Shown here: one piece after another, positions 24,784-34,216 of the stretch
Layout: every line of letters begins with the position of its first letter
How positions within the stretch are numbered: position 1 is the stretch's first letter
Origin: Alistipes sp.
Lineage (GTDB): Bacteria; Bacteroidota; Bacteroidia; Bacteroidales; Rikenellaceae
Length of the DNA stretch: 64,000 bases
Assembly: GCA_017437045.1 (NCBI GenBank)
Contig: JAFSBY010000040.1
Coordinates: forward strand, 1 to 64,000
Reading direction: 5' to 3'
Program-made: the position numbers and the translations under genes
The notes under the pieces: model-generated
Seen by the model: only the letters and a program-made list of their open reading frames with translations
Database searches by the model: none
What the model was told of the DNA's origin: nothing

Positions 24784-25587
24784 ATGTTTGAATTGCCTGC
24801 CGTTTATCGAACTTTTGCCGCACAACTCCTCTTTGCGTTGGTGCTGCCGCTCTTCTTCTTTGTCTTTGTGCTGATCTATCGCCCCTTTGGCATGGAGCAG
24901 GAGTTGCTGCTCGGAAATCTCTCTTTTGGCGTGAATCTGACGCTGATGAGTTGCATTCTGTTTGGTGTGGTCGCCCTGATGCGACTGTTCCTCTACCTCC
25001 TGCGGCGGCGCATCGGTCGGTTGAGCCTGATAGTTTGGTCGTTAGGCGAGATTACGGTGGCCGCCCTCTTTGTGGGGTTGTATGCCTATCTGATGGAGCA
25101 TCGTGCGGAACCCTATTTTTTGGTCGTGGCGCAGGCCTATGGGTGGCTCTTCCCGGTGTTGATCTTCCCCTATGCGTTGCTGATGTTGGCGCTGGATCTG
25201 CGTGCCCGACTGACCGCCCCGCTTGCCGAGCCGGCTGAGGATCAGAAGATGCGCTTCTACGATGAGCGTAAAAATCTGAAGTTGGTCGTTACGGCCACCT
25301 CGGTGCTCTATATCTCGGCCGAGGAGAATTATGTCAATATCTACTATTTGGAGGGCGATCGGATGTGTAACTACCTGTTGCGCAATTCGATGAAGTCGAT
25401 CGAGGAACTTTGCCTCGCGGGCGGTCTGGTGCGTTGCCATCGCTCCTTCTATCTCAACCCGCGCCGCGTGAAGGCACTGCGCAAAGAGCGCGAGGGGCAG
25501 ATCGTGGCCCAGCTGGATGTGGTCGGTGCGCGCGAGATTCCCGTCACGAAACGCTATTACGACGCCGTGGCCGAACAACTGCAGTAG
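24784..25587 (+). CDS. Membrane-anchored LytTR transcriptional regulator
   Basis: 267 residues. The N-terminal ~145 residues contain four membrane helices, and a short charged linker follows. A LytTR DNA-binding domain (about 160-265) has LVVTATSVLYISAEENYVNIYY and LVRCHRSFYLNPRRVKALRK. There is no receiver domain, so it is not an ordinary LytTR response regulator; the membrane part is probably the sensor. Direct repeats upstream suggest it controls itself. Its other targets are unknown. Confidence 0.9.
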   Translation: MFELPAVYRTFAAQLLFALVLPLFFFVFVLIYRPFGMEQELLLGNLSFGVNLTLMSCILFGVVALMRLFLYLLRRRIGRLSLIVWSLGEITVAALFVGLYAYLMEHRAEPYFLVVAQAYGWLFPVLIFPYALLMLALDLRARLTAPLAEPAEDQKMRFYDERKNLKLVVTATSVLYISAEENYVNIYYLEGDRMCNYLLRNSMKSIEELCLAGGLVRCHRSFYLNPRRVKALRKEREGQIVAQLDVVGAREIPVTKRYYDAVAEQLQ

Positions 25588-25762
25588 GCAGCAGTTGTTG
25601 GTGTGCATGCTGATTGCCGATCGGACGAAGTCTTGTTCCGATCGGTCCATTTTTGCGTAGAAATGGGGTTTTTTAGCTCATTTTGTAAAATAGTGTGGTC
25701 GTTATGCTGTTTTTCCAAACTTTTTTCCTATTTTTGCATCAATTGGGAAAAAGTAATCTTAA

Positions 25763-26644
25763 ATGCCGAAGTTGTATGACCAGGTAAGAGGGATCGGAAA
25801 ACCGGATTGGCTTAAAATCCGACTGCACCGTACGGCCGACTATGCTGCCGTGCGTCGAATCGTCGAAGAGCATCATCTGCACACGATTTGCAGCAGCGGA
25901 CGTTGTCCGAATCAGGCGGATTGTTGGAGTCGCCGTACCGCAACCTTTATGATCCTGGGTGAAATCTGTACACGCGGATGCCGCTTCTGCGCCACGCAGA
26001 CCGGACGTCCCCTTCCTCCCGAGGCCGAAGAGCCACAGCGGGTAGCCGAGAGTGTACGGCTCATGCAACTGAAGTACGTGGTCTTGACCTCTGTCACGCG
26101 CGACGACCTCGACGATGGTGGCGCAGCCCATTGGGCGGCAACCGTAGAGGCGATCCGCAAAGAGAATCCGAAAGCCGCTATAGAGCTCCTTATTCCCGAC
26201 ATGGATGCCAAAGCATCGCTCTTAGATGTGATCTTGGCATCGAAGGCCGATATCGTCGGCCACAACATCGAAACCGTCGAACGGCTGACCCCCGAGGTGC
26301 GCTCGCGTGCCCGCTACCGTACGAGTCTGGCTACGCTGCGCTATTTGCATGAGCAGGGTGCCGTGACCAAGAGTGGCGTGATGGTCGGTCTGGGTGAGAC
26401 GGATGACGAGGTGTTGCAGACGCTGCGCGACCTGCGTGATGCAGGGGTGCAGATCGTGACCCTCGGTCAGTACCTTCGACCTTCGTTGGAGCACTACCCC
26501 GTAGCGGCGTATATCACTCCCGAAAAATTCGAATGGTACCGCACCAAGGCCTTGGAGATGGGCTTCAGCTATTGCGCTTCGGCGCCGCTGGTTCGCTCCT
26601 CTTACCTGGCCGAGGAGGCATTGAAGAGCGTTAAAGAGGGGTAA
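25763..26644 (+). CDS. lipA: Lipoyl synthase
   Basis: Radical SAM enzyme that inserts two sulfurs into octanoyl groups on lipoyl domains. Both iron-sulfur clusters are visible: the auxiliary cluster CSSGRCPNQADCW, the radical SAM CTRGCRFC, and the C-terminal RSSYLAEE that supplies a Ser ligand. The 293 residues are standard. A TATTTTTG box lies at 25729-25736. It is the first gene of lipA-lipB-recJ, with lipB 2 bp downstream. Confidence 0.97.
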   Translation: MPKLYDQVRGIGKPDWLKIRLHRTADYAAVRRIVEEHHLHTICSSGRCPNQADCWSRRTATFMILGEICTRGCRFCATQTGRPLPPEAEEPQRVAESVRLMQLKYVVLTSVTRDDLDDGGAAHWAATVEAIRKENPKAAIELLIPDMDAKASLLDVILASKADIVGHNIETVERLTPEVRSRARYRTSLATLRYLHEQGAVTKSGVMVGLGETDDEVLQTLRDLRDAGVQIVTLGQYLRPSLEHYPVAAYITPEKFEWYRTKALEMGFSYCASAPLVRSSYLAEEALKSVKEG

Positions 26645-26646
26645 AC

Positions 26647-27330
26647 ATGGTGCAGATCGACTACCGGGATTTGGGTATAATGGCGTATGAGGCCTGCTGG
26701 CAGTTGCAACAGCAGCTCTTCGACGAGATACTCGCCCGTAAAGCGGCACACGAACCCCTTACGACGGCCGGCACGTTGCTCTTGGTGGAGCATCGGCCCG
26801 TCTATACGCTGGGTAAGAGCGGCAAGAGCGAGAATCTGCTGGTCGGTCGAGTCTATCTGGAGAGCCTCGGTGCCGAGTTCTTTCACATTGACCGCGGTGG
26901 CGATATCACCTTCCACGGCCCGGGCCAATTGGTGGGCTATCCGATTTTAGATCTGGAGCAGATCGGGATCGGGTTGCGCAGCTACATCGAGGCCCTCGAA
27001 GAGGCGGCAATCCGCACGGTGGCCCATTACGGCATCGTGGCCGGACGCATGGCCGGAGCTTCGGGTGTCTGGATCGAAGAGCCGGGGCGTGCACCGCGAA
27101 AAATTTGCGCCATAGGCGTTCGTTCGTCGCGTTTTGTGACGATGCACGGCTTTGGCCTCAACGTATCGACCGACCTGGAGTGGTTCAGCCGCATCAATCC
27201 GTGCGGATTTGTGGATCGCGGGGTGACGTCGATCGAAAAAGAGATAGGGCACACGGTTCCGATGGAGGAGGTGAAAGCCCTTATTACAAACCATTTATGC
27301 GAAATATTAAATGTTAAAATATATAAATAA
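26647..27330 (+). CDS. lipB: Octanoyltransferase
   Basis: Moves octanoate from acyl carrier protein to lipoyl domains, giving the substrate of LipA. The signature RGGDITFHGPGQLVGYPI is at about residues 78-95. Lys in PRKICAIGVRSSRFVTMHGFGLNV and Cys in RINPCGF form the catalytic pair. The 227 residues are typical. It starts 2 bp after lipA and ends 8 bp before recJ. Confidence 0.97.
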   Translation: MVQIDYRDLGIMAYEACWQLQQQLFDEILARKAAHEPLTTAGTLLLVEHRPVYTLGKSGKSENLLVGRVYLESLGAEFFHIDRGGDITFHGPGQLVGYPILDLEQIGIGLRSYIEALEEAAIRTVAHYGIVAGRMAGASGVWIEEPGRAPRKICAIGVRSSRFVTMHGFGLNVSTDLEWFSRINPCGFVDRGVTSIEKEIGHTVPMEEVKALITNHLCEILNVKIYK

Positions 27331-27338
27331 AATCGCTT

Positions 27339-29099
27339 ATGCCTATAGAAAAACGCTGGGTAGTGAAGCCGCAGGGCGACCCCGCGACGGTGGCTATACT
27401 TGCCACCGAGCTCGGGATCTCGCCTGTGTTGGCCAATCTGCTCGTACAACGAGGCATAGACACAGTAGAGAAGGCGAACAAGTTCTTTAGACCTGATCTG
27501 CACGATCTGCATGATCCCTTCCTGATGAAGGATATGGATCGCGCTGTAGAACGTGTCGAGCAGGCCGTACGCCGTGGCGAGAAGATCATGGTGTATGGTG
27601 ATTACGACGTGGATGGCTGTACGGCCGTTGCGTTGGTCTATAAGTTCTTGCGCCAGATCGGGCACAAAAACCTGACCTTCTACATTCCCGACCGCTATAC
27701 CGAGGGGTATGGCATCTCGGTTCGGGGTATTGATGTGGCCGCCCGCAAGGGGGTAAGCCTCATCATAGCCCTCGATTGTGGCATCAAAGCCACCGAAAAA
27801 GTGCTCTATGCAAAGACCAAGGGGGTTGATTTCATCATCTGCGATCACCACCTTCCGGCCGAGGAGATCCCTCAGGCCGTAGCTGTGTTGGACCCCAAGC
27901 GGGTCGATTGCTCCTACCCGTTCGACGAGTTGTCGGGCTGTGGTGTCGGCTTCAAATTGGTGCAGGCCTACGCCCAGAAGAACGGAATTCCCTTTGCCGA
28001 TATCCTCGATCTGCTGGACCTGCTGGTCGTGTCGATCGCCTCGGATATCGTGCCACTGACCGACGAGAACCGTATTTTGGCCCATTTTGGCTTGCAAAAT
28101 CTCAATCGACGCCCCTCGAAGGGTCTGCTTTCGATCATCAAGATTTGCGGGCTGGATAAGCACCAAATCACGATCGACGACATCGTCTTCAAGATCGGCC
28201 CCCGCATCAATGCTGCCGGCCGTATGCGGATGGACGAGAACGACGAGAATGCCTCGCCTTCGGGAGGCCATGCGGCTGTCGAGTTGCTCATCGAGGGTAA
28301 CGAGGCCGAGGCGGCCAAATTTGGTGAGGTGATTGACGCCTACAACCAGGATCGTAAGTCGATCGACCGCTCGGTGACGCAGGAGGCTCACGACTATATC
28401 GAGAATAATCCGGATCTGAAGGCCCTGAAGAGCACGGTGATCTATAATCCGAAGTGGATGAAGGGCATTGTCGGCATTGTCGCTTCGCGTCTGATTGAGA
28501 CCTATTACCGCCCGACTGTGGTGCTGACCATGAGCAACGGTTTTGTGACCGGCTCGGCGCGCTCGGTGCCCGGATTTGACCTCTACCAGGCGGTGGAGTC
28601 CTGCTCTGACCTGCTGGAGAACTTCGGCGGCCACATGTATGCTGCCGGTCTGACGATGCGTCCCGAGCATGTCGAGGAGTTTACGCGTCGCTTTAACGCC
28701 TATGTCGAGGAGCACATTGATCCGCAGATGTTGGTGCCGCAGGTCGATGTCGATAGCGAGTTGCTCTTCTCGGATATTACGAACGAGTTCCGCTACCACC
28801 TGAATCGCTTCCAGCCCTTCGGCCCGGGCAATGCTTCGCCGGTCTTCGCCACGCGTAGTGTGAGCAACCAGGGCGATGCCAAGCTGGTGGGTGTCGATCT
28901 GGAGCACCTGAAGATGGATCTGATCCAGCGACAGAAGCCCAATACGCGCGTTCCGGCCATTGCTTTCCAGCAGCCGACCCATTATGAGTGGGTGCGGAGT
29001 GGTCGCCCGATCGATGTCTGCTATCAGATTGTCGAGAACCACTATCGCGGCATGGTGACCACGCAGTTGCGTGTCAAGGATTTGAAGCCGATCAAGTAG
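27339..29099 (+). CDS. recJ: Single-strand-specific 5'-3' exonuclease RecJ
   Basis: Degrades single-stranded DNA in recombination and mismatch repair. The DHH phosphoesterase motifs are present: VYGDYDVDGCTAVALVY, LDCGIK, IICDHHLPAEE, then IASDIVPL and GPRINAAGRM. The DHHA1 part contains SARSVPGFDLYQAV and FGGHMYAAGLTM, and an OB-type C-terminal region follows. The 586 residues are normal. It closes the lipA operon at a strong terminator. Linkage to lipoate genes looks organisational rather than functional. Confidence 0.96.
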   Translation: MPIEKRWVVKPQGDPATVAILATELGISPVLANLLVQRGIDTVEKANKFFRPDLHDLHDPFLMKDMDRAVERVEQAVRRGEKIMVYGDYDVDGCTAVALVYKFLRQIGHKNLTFYIPDRYTEGYGISVRGIDVAARKGVSLIIALDCGIKATEKVLYAKTKGVDFIICDHHLPAEEIPQAVAVLDPKRVDCSYPFDELSGCGVGFKLVQAYAQKNGIPFADILDLLDLLVVSIASDIVPLTDENRILAHFGLQNLNRRPSKGLLSIIKICGLDKHQITIDDIVFKIGPRINAAGRMRMDENDENASPSGGHAAVELLIEGNEAEAAKFGEVIDAYNQDRKSIDRSVTQEAHDYIENNPDLKALKSTVIYNPKWMKGIVGIVASRLIETYYRPTVVLTMSNGFVTGSARSVPGFDLYQAVESCSDLLENFGGHMYAAGLTMRPEHVEEFTRRFNAYVEEHIDPQMLVPQVDVDSELLFSDITNEFRYHLNRFQPFGPGNASPVFATRSVSNQGDAKLVGVDLEHLKMDLIQRQKPNTRVPAIAFQQPTHYEWVRSGRPIDVCYQIVENHYRGMVTTQLRVKDLKPIK

Positions 29100-29124
29100 T
29101 TACTCCATCGGCATAAACCAATGC

Positions 29125-29154
29125 AAAAGGGGATCCTTTCGAGGATCCCCTTTT
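29125..29154. terminator. Bidirectional terminator, recJ / CD225 gene
   Basis: Perfect 12-bp stem AAAAGGGGATCC (29125-29136) and GGATCCCCTTTT (29143-29154) around a 6-nt loop. Confidence 0.92.
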
Positions 29155-29173
29155 GTGTTACACCGCATATCGA

Positions 29174-29473
29174 CTAATAGTAGTAATCGTAGGCATCATA
29201 CTCATTAAGTGCTACGAGCAGCACTACCACATAAATTAGGTAAAGTACCCAGAAGGCGATACCGCAACCAAACGCCCACCAAAACCATTTTTTGGCTTTT
29301 GCGTTGGCCTCGGCAGCAGCTACATCGTCTCCGGCGCCATGCTTGCTGTTTGCGATGGCAGCATAGACGATCGAAGGAATACCGAAAGGTGTACAGCAGA
29401 AGATGGACGAAAGAATCGCCCATACCAAGAAACTTTTATGCTCAACGGGTGCAATAGGTTTGTTGTTTTCCAT
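29174..29473 (-). CDS. CD225/dispanin-family small membrane protein
   Basis: 99 residues with two membrane helices. The first carries the family motif in FLVWAILSSIFCCTPFGIPSIVYA. The short loop AAAEANAKAKKWFWWAFG follows, then the second helix, and the tail is acidic and Tyr-rich (DAYDYYY). Bacterial CD225 proteins resemble the membrane-hairpin region of the interferon-induced transmembrane proteins; their function is unknown. The ATG at 29473 is preferred over an in-frame TTG two codons earlier. A TACCTTTG box is at 29533-29526. Confidence 0.85.
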   Translation of the reverse strand: MENNKPIAPVEHKSFLVWAILSSIFCCTPFGIPSIVYAAIANSKHGAGDDVAAAEANAKAKKWFWWAFGCGIAFWVLYLIYVVVLLVALNEYDAYDYYY

Positions 29474-29553
29474 AATCAACGAGTTTTAGAGCGTTAATAA
29501 ATCCATTTTGGCCCAAAGGCTATTACAAAGGTAGTACAAAACTTTTTGAAACG

Positions 29554-29635
29554 ACCAAAAAACACCCAAAAAAGTGACCCACAAAAAAAGTGAGCCACTC
29601 CCTATGATCGGTCGTATCGAGACCAAAAAACACCC
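29554..29635. repeat. 15-bp direct repeat
   Basis: GACCAAAAAACACCC occurs at 29554-29568 and again at 29621-29635. The second copy overlaps the A-run of the fimbrillin terminator. No function is evident. Confidence 0.6.
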
Positions 29636-29658
29636 GCGAGCTGCAAACTCGCGGGTGT
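29625..29658 (-). terminator. Terminator of the fimbrillin operon
   Basis: The 11-bp perfect stem ACACCCGCGAG (29630-29640) pairs with CTCGCGGGTGT (29648-29658). On the minus strand the stem is followed by a six-T run. Confidence 0.92.
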
Positions 29659-29670
29659 AAATAAGAGGCT

Positions 29671-30552
29671 TTACTCCCACTCGCCGACCTCGCCGTCGAT
29701 CGAAATTTCGATCTTCTCCTGATCGGGCGAGGTGTTGAGCGTCACGGTGAAGGTGTGCTGCTTACCCGGGCGGAGCGAAATGCTGCTCTCCAAGAGATAG
29801 GCGATGCCCTCCATGGTGATCTCCACCAGCGGCGTTCTGCGCTGAATGAATTGAGGCACAACAATCGCATCGAAGGTATCCTCGTCCACCTGGCGCATTT
29901 TGATCGTTTTGTGGCCACCTTGATGATTGACCTCTACCGAGCCGATGCGCCAATCCACAAAGGCCGATGTGGCGGTGTTGTAGATGTGTACATCAATATC
30001 TTCGGGCAACTCTCCCTCGAACTTCGGGCCACGCACGATGTCCACCATGAGGCGCGTCATCATGTGGCGGAACTGCAGGTGCACGGTGCCGTCGGCACGC
30101 GTCACCGAGGTGGCTTTTGCCCACATCAAATCCGACTTCTCGTAGCCGCCCAATACGCCATCGGCCGACGGCTGCGACTGATCGGCTTCGACCTCATATA
30201 GGATGTCGTTCATCGACGCGGTGGGCTGATAGGGATAGAATCCGTAGAAGTCGCACGGATTTTCGCTCCAATAGAGCGTGCGGCCGCTTGTCCACTTCGC
30301 TCCGTCGTAGCTCATCTGCTCGTTGTTGAGGTAGTTACCCGAGGGCTGCACCTCGGCCACCTCGTCGCCGTTATACTCCACGGCATAGAGGCTCATCCGG
30401 TCGCCCTCCTCGAAGTGGGTCAGCGTTGCACGTGTCCCACCCATCGAAGCCTCAACGGTGATCTCGTTGGGCATCTCTTGCGCAAAATCATGTTCTTTGT
30501 CGCAACTTGCTGCCAGCAGCAGTATGACGGCAATACTTATATATTTTTTCAT
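29671..30552 (-). CDS. Fimbrillin-family lipoprotein
   Basis: 293 residues. The lipobox LLAASC gives lipid attachment at Cys17. The N-terminal half has the fimbrillin pattern: VEASMGGTRATLTHFEEGDRMSLYAV, then ENPCDFYGFYPYQ, SDLMWAKATSV and LQFRHMMTRLMVDI. The C-terminal half ends with RPGKQHTFTVTLN and a final acidic strand GEVGEWE. Proteins of this type form or anchor surface pili in Bacteroidales after lipid processing. It is the last gene of a four-gene operon, 17 bp after the M64 fusion gene. Confidence 0.9.
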   Translation of the reverse strand: MKKYISIAVILLLAASCDKEHDFAQEMPNEITVEASMGGTRATLTHFEEGDRMSLYAVEYNGDEVAEVQPSGNYLNNEQMSYDGAKWTSGRTLYWSENPCDFYGFYPYQPTASMNDILYEVEADQSQPSADGVLGGYEKSDLMWAKATSVTRADGTVHLQFRHMMTRLMVDIVRGPKFEGELPEDIDVHIYNTATSAFVDWRIGSVEVNHQGGHKTIKMRQVDEDTFDAIVVPQFIQRRTPLVEITMEGIAYLLESSISLRPGKQHTFTVTLNTSPDQEKIEISIDGEVGEWE

Positions 30553-30569
30553 AATCCTCTGTTTTTAGG

Positions 30570-33500
30570 TTATTTCAGCGGGCTGTCACCCATAAATTTC
30601 GGCGGCAGTTGTTTCTGTGCCGAGGCTGCCTGCCCTGCGCTTGCCTTCTCCACCAGCGTGCGCGTCACAAAATCGTTGTTCGAGGCATCGCGCACATCGT
30701 TGGCATAGAAATCCTCGATCGAGAACTCCTCGCCTGCGTAGCGTTTGATGCGCTCCACCATCTCCTGACGCTGGATGGCCGAGTAGTAGGGCACATTGTT
30801 GTTCATACACGAATTTGCCTCCGAGCGGTAGATGCCGCGCGAGTGGTAGTAGCCGCCCTCGTACATATCGACCACATTCGTGTAGTCGGGGTGCGCAAAG
30901 AGGTGCGCCCACTCCACAGTGTGGTAGTCCGCGTTGGTCGAGAGGTTGCGATACCAGCCGAGTGCCTTACCGTCGTTGAACGCATTGAGGTGTTTGCAAC
31001 AGGGGCACGTACAACTCTGAATAAATGCGTTGTGGTAGATATACTCATCGGCCAACTTCGCAAAGCCGTGACCACCCGCCTCGTGCTGCACGATGCCGCG
31101 GAAATCATACGGATAGGCGTCGCGGCTCATCGGGCAGACAGCGATGGCCGACCCGTCGCCCCACATGTAGCAGATGCCGCCATAGTCCTCCGTATTCTCG
31201 ACCATCACCACAAGCGTCCGGTTGAGGTTGCCCTCATCGACCGTGGCCGCCTTCATGGCATACTCGTAGGTCGCCTCGGTGTCGGGTGCGATGCCCTCGA
31301 GCGAGTACTGCGAGCCGAATTTGGCATCCTTCACCGTGTTCACCGTACCCATACCCGAATCGTCGGACATGCCGAATACGGTGTAGATGTTGAAATACTC
31401 CTTGTAGCTCTTATAAGGCTCGATGGCGAAGTAGTAGCCAATCGCCTCGTTGATGCCGTTGAGGTAGCTGCCTGTTGCGATGTCGCGCGCATCGAAGCAG
31501 TCGCCCATAAAGACAATGTTCACGCCCCCTCCTACGGTTGCCGTCTGGTTCGTCATCACCTCCCCGTCGCTATAATCGTAGTCATACTGTTGCACATCCA
31601 TCGTTACGCGACGATCCTTACTCTCGAGCAGGAAGACAATCTCGCCCGCACGACCCGTGTGGGTCTCGCTCTTCCAATTACCATTGGTGCCCATTACCTC
31701 AAAGGTAAAGGTGTCGCTCGTGCGGGGCATCTCGCTGACGCTTACCGTCACCTCGGTGCGGCCCACGCCGCTTGCGGGGGTTACCGTCACCCATTCGGGC
31801 GTGCTCTCCACCTGCCAAGCCTCGCCACTCGGCACACGGAGCAGATAGCTCTTGCTGTAGGCGGCATTGAGCGTGCGGATATGCTTGCGCGCGATGGAGA
31901 AGTCGTAGTAGGCGCTGATGCGATTGAAGTCCGACCACCCCGCTGCGGTCTGGTAGAGGGCTACCGACTGCTCGGGCACCTCGAGCGTCAAATTCTCCTT
32001 GCCAACACCGTTGAATGCCCCACTGCCCACCACCGGAGGTATCGTCGCATCGCACTGTAGCTTGGTCAGATAATAACAACCACTAAACGCATTGTTACCA
32101 ATCGTTGTTACGGTGGAGGGGATCACAACCGATGGTAATGTTGAGCAACCATAAAATGCTTTGCTACCAATAGACAGCAGCCCTTCAGGCAGTATAATCG
32201 GCTCTGAGAGGCGAAAGTTGTTGTCAAATGCACTCGAGCCTAATTTTACCAATTCGCTTTCCTCCTCAAATACCACTTTCGAGAAATTTGTACGGTCGAA
32301 AGCCTGCGATTCTATGATCTGTACTCCTTTGGGAATCACCAATTCACCTTGGAATTTAGTGTTAGAAAAAGCCAACTCGTCGATTTTGGTAAGGCTTGAG
32401 CTAAGCGTTAATTGCCCATTGAATGCACCAACATGAAAAGCATGGCGGCCTATACGCTTAATATTATTCGGAATCACTAAATCGCCGGTGAACGCACAGA
32501 AGGTAAAACAGCTGTTGGGGATTTCTGTTAATTGGGAGGGAATGGTCAGCGTACCACCCAGCATAGAGCAACTACTAAATGCAGAATCCCCAATACTCTC
32601 AAGGCTCTCGGGAAGGGTCAGCGTGCCGGCAAGCGAACTACAGCCATTGAATGCATAAGAACCAATTCTCTTCAGATTTACAGGAAGTTGCAGAGAATAT
32701 ATATTGGTTTTCTCGAATGCACCGGATCCAATCTCTATTACATCATCGGGAATAATCAGAGCACCGGAGAATGTGGTGGAATCAAAAGCGTAGTCGCCAA
32801 TTTTAGTAACCTTCTCGGGGAAGACAAAATTTACTAAAGACGATTTGTAAGAAAATGCAGACGCCGGGATTTCGTGATCGAGGTAGTAAGAAGTGCTCTC
32901 GTAGTAACGGACAACAACGGTTGCGCCCGGATAGCGAGCCGCTACCTCGTTGTTCGCCTCCTCGAGCGATTGCGGCATTTCGGTCGAAAAGTATTCAAAG
33001 CCCGTCTGGCCATTGATCGATCCGTGCCAATACCATTTGCAGCCAACAATCTCTGTCTCTTTGAGGTTGATCGACTGCAGGATCTCCATCTGATCGCGCA
33101 TAAAATAGAAATCGGCTGCATTGATCTTGCCGCTGATCTTCAGATTTTTGATCTTATTGGGGTTTTTCTTGGCCGCACGGAGCAGTTGGCCCAGCGTACC
33201 GGCCTCCTCCTGATGCACGACATAGTATTGGCGCGCCTCGCCGCCGTGGGTATCCAGATCGGCCACCCACTCGACGATCTCGGTGTTGATCAGCTGCAGC
33301 TCCACCTCGCCCGTGTGGCCCTTCTTGTTGAGCCGGATCGAGAATTTCGACTGCTTGCCCGCCTCATAGACAAAGCCTTCGCTCATCTTAAAGCGATGGG
33401 CAATGCCGTCGAGCGTAATCGAGAACAAGGCCTTGCCCGCCTCGACCGTCTGCGGCACGACAATGGCGCGGAAGCCCTCCGCATTGCTCTTCATCACGAT

Positions 33501-34190
33501 GCCCTCGCTCGGTGCCTCGCCCGTGGCGGTAGCGACACCCGTAGCGAGGTCGATGGCGGCCGTGCGGGTGGTGTTCATCACCAAGAGGCTCTTCTCCAAA
33601 GCGTCGAACTCGCCCGCAGCAAAGCCCTCACCCTCGACCAATACGACATGGGCACACGCCAAACGGTGCGAGAAGCGCAGCTTCACCTTCGCCTCGCTCG
33701 GGGTGATGTTCTCGGCCTTGGCCCACAAGAAGTCGGAAATGGCAAAGCCGTCGTGGGCATTCTTGCCCGACTGGTCTTGTGCCACCTCAAAGGCATAGGC
33801 GTTCACGCTGGCCGGATGATCGTAAGGATAGTAGGCGTAGAGATCGATGTTCGTCTCGGCATTCTTATAATAGACACCGCCCTGCGAATGCCACGTCAAA
33901 GCGGCCTCGTCGTAGGTGTAGCGGGCGTTATCGACCTGATTGCCCTCGTCGAGGAGCGTGCCGGCCTGCGTGTTGTCGTTGGTGTAGTTCACGCCATAGA
34001 GACCCACCTGATCTCCCTCGCAGAAACCACCGTCATCGACGCGCGAAATGTACTGCTGGTCGATACTGTTGTCAATCACAATGGGATAGGATACGCCCTC
34101 CATGGGGTTGTAGTCTATCCCCTCATCCTTTTGGCAGGCGGTCATCAACAAGGTCGCCAAACCAAATGCAAGAATAGTTTTGAGTTTCAT
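30570..34190 (-). CDS. Fimbrillin-like / leucine-rich repeat / M64 metallopeptidase fusion lipoprotein
   Basis: 1206 residues. The lipobox LMTAC lipidates Cys19. Residues ~20-310 are fimbrillin-like (DFLWAKAENITPSEAKVKLRFSHRLA region). Residues ~325-430 form a linker domain (LKISGKINAADFYFMRDQM). Residues ~430-770 are BspA-type LRR_5 repeats of IGDYAF / LPESLESIGDSAF type. Residues ~780-870 look BACON-like (STPEWVTVTPASG). Residues ~900-1165 are an M64 (IgA-peptidase-like) domain with VNIVFMGDCFD, the zinc motif HEAGGHGFAKLADEY (His1036, Glu1037, His1041) and the C-terminal EANSCMNN. It is probably a surface protease displayed with, or on, fimbrillins; the target is unknown. The LRR DNA is AT-richer than the rest. 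Confidence 0.85.
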   Translation of the reverse strand: MKLKTILAFGLATLLMTACQKDEGIDYNPMEGVSYPIVIDNSIDQQYISRVDDGGFCEGDQVGLYGVNYTNDNTQAGTLLDEGNQVDNARYTYDEAALTWHSQGGVYYKNAETNIDLYAYYPYDHPASVNAYAFEVAQDQSGKNAHDGFAISDFLWAKAENITPSEAKVKLRFSHRLACAHVVLVEGEGFAAGEFDALEKSLLVMNTTRTAAIDLATGVATATGEAPSEGIVMKSNAEGFRAIVVPQTVEAGKALFSITLDGIAHRFKMSEGFVYEAGKQSKFSIRLNKKGHTGEVELQLINTEIVEWVADLDTHGGEARQYYVVHQEEAGTLGQLLRAAKKNPNKIKNLKISGKINAADFYFMRDQMEILQSINLKETEIVGCKWYWHGSINGQTGFEYFSTEMPQSLEEANNEVAARYPGATVVVRYYESTSYYLDHEIPASAFSYKSSLVNFVFPEKVTKIGDYAFDSTTFSGALIIPDDVIEIGSGAFEKTNIYSLQLPVNLKRIGSYAFNGCSSLAGTLTLPESLESIGDSAFSSCSMLGGTLTIPSQLTEIPNSCFTFCAFTGDLVIPNNIKRIGRHAFHVGAFNGQLTLSSSLTKIDELAFSNTKFQGELVIPKGVQIIESQAFDRTNFSKVVFEEESELVKLGSSAFDNNFRLSEPIILPEGLLSIGSKAFYGCSTLPSVVIPSTVTTIGNNAFSGCYYLTKLQCDATIPPVVGSGAFNGVGKENLTLEVPEQSVALYQTAAGWSDFNRISAYYDFSIARKHIRTLNAAYSKSYLLRVPSGEAWQVESTPEWVTVTPASGVGRTEVTVSVSEMPRTSDTFTFEVMGTNGNWKSETHTGRAGEIVFLLESKDRRVTMDVQQYDYDYSDGEVMTNQTATVGGGVNIVFMGDCFDARDIATGSYLNGINEAIGYYFAIEPYKSYKEYFNIYTVFGMSDDSGMGTVNTVKDAKFGSQYSLEGIAPDTEATYEYAMKAATVDEGNLNRTLVVMVENTEDYGGICYMWGDGSAIAVCPMSRDAYPYDFRGIVQHEAGGHGFAKLADEYIYHNAFIQSCTCPCCKHLNAFNDGKALGWYRNLSTNADYHTVEWAHLFAHPDYTNVVDMYEGGYYHSRGIYRSEANSCMNNNVPYYSAIQRQEMVERIKRYAGEEFSIEDFYANDVRDASNNDFVTRTLVEKASAGQAASAQKQLPPKFMGDSPLK

Positions 34191-34216
34191 ATTGAGTTGA
34201 TTTTAAGGTTTTTTCG

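Noticed and set aside
27027-29042. 671-codon open frame on the minus strand opposite recJ
   Set aside because: Exact antisense to recJ/lipB, no recognisable domain; long antisense frames are common in GC-rich codon-biased genes.
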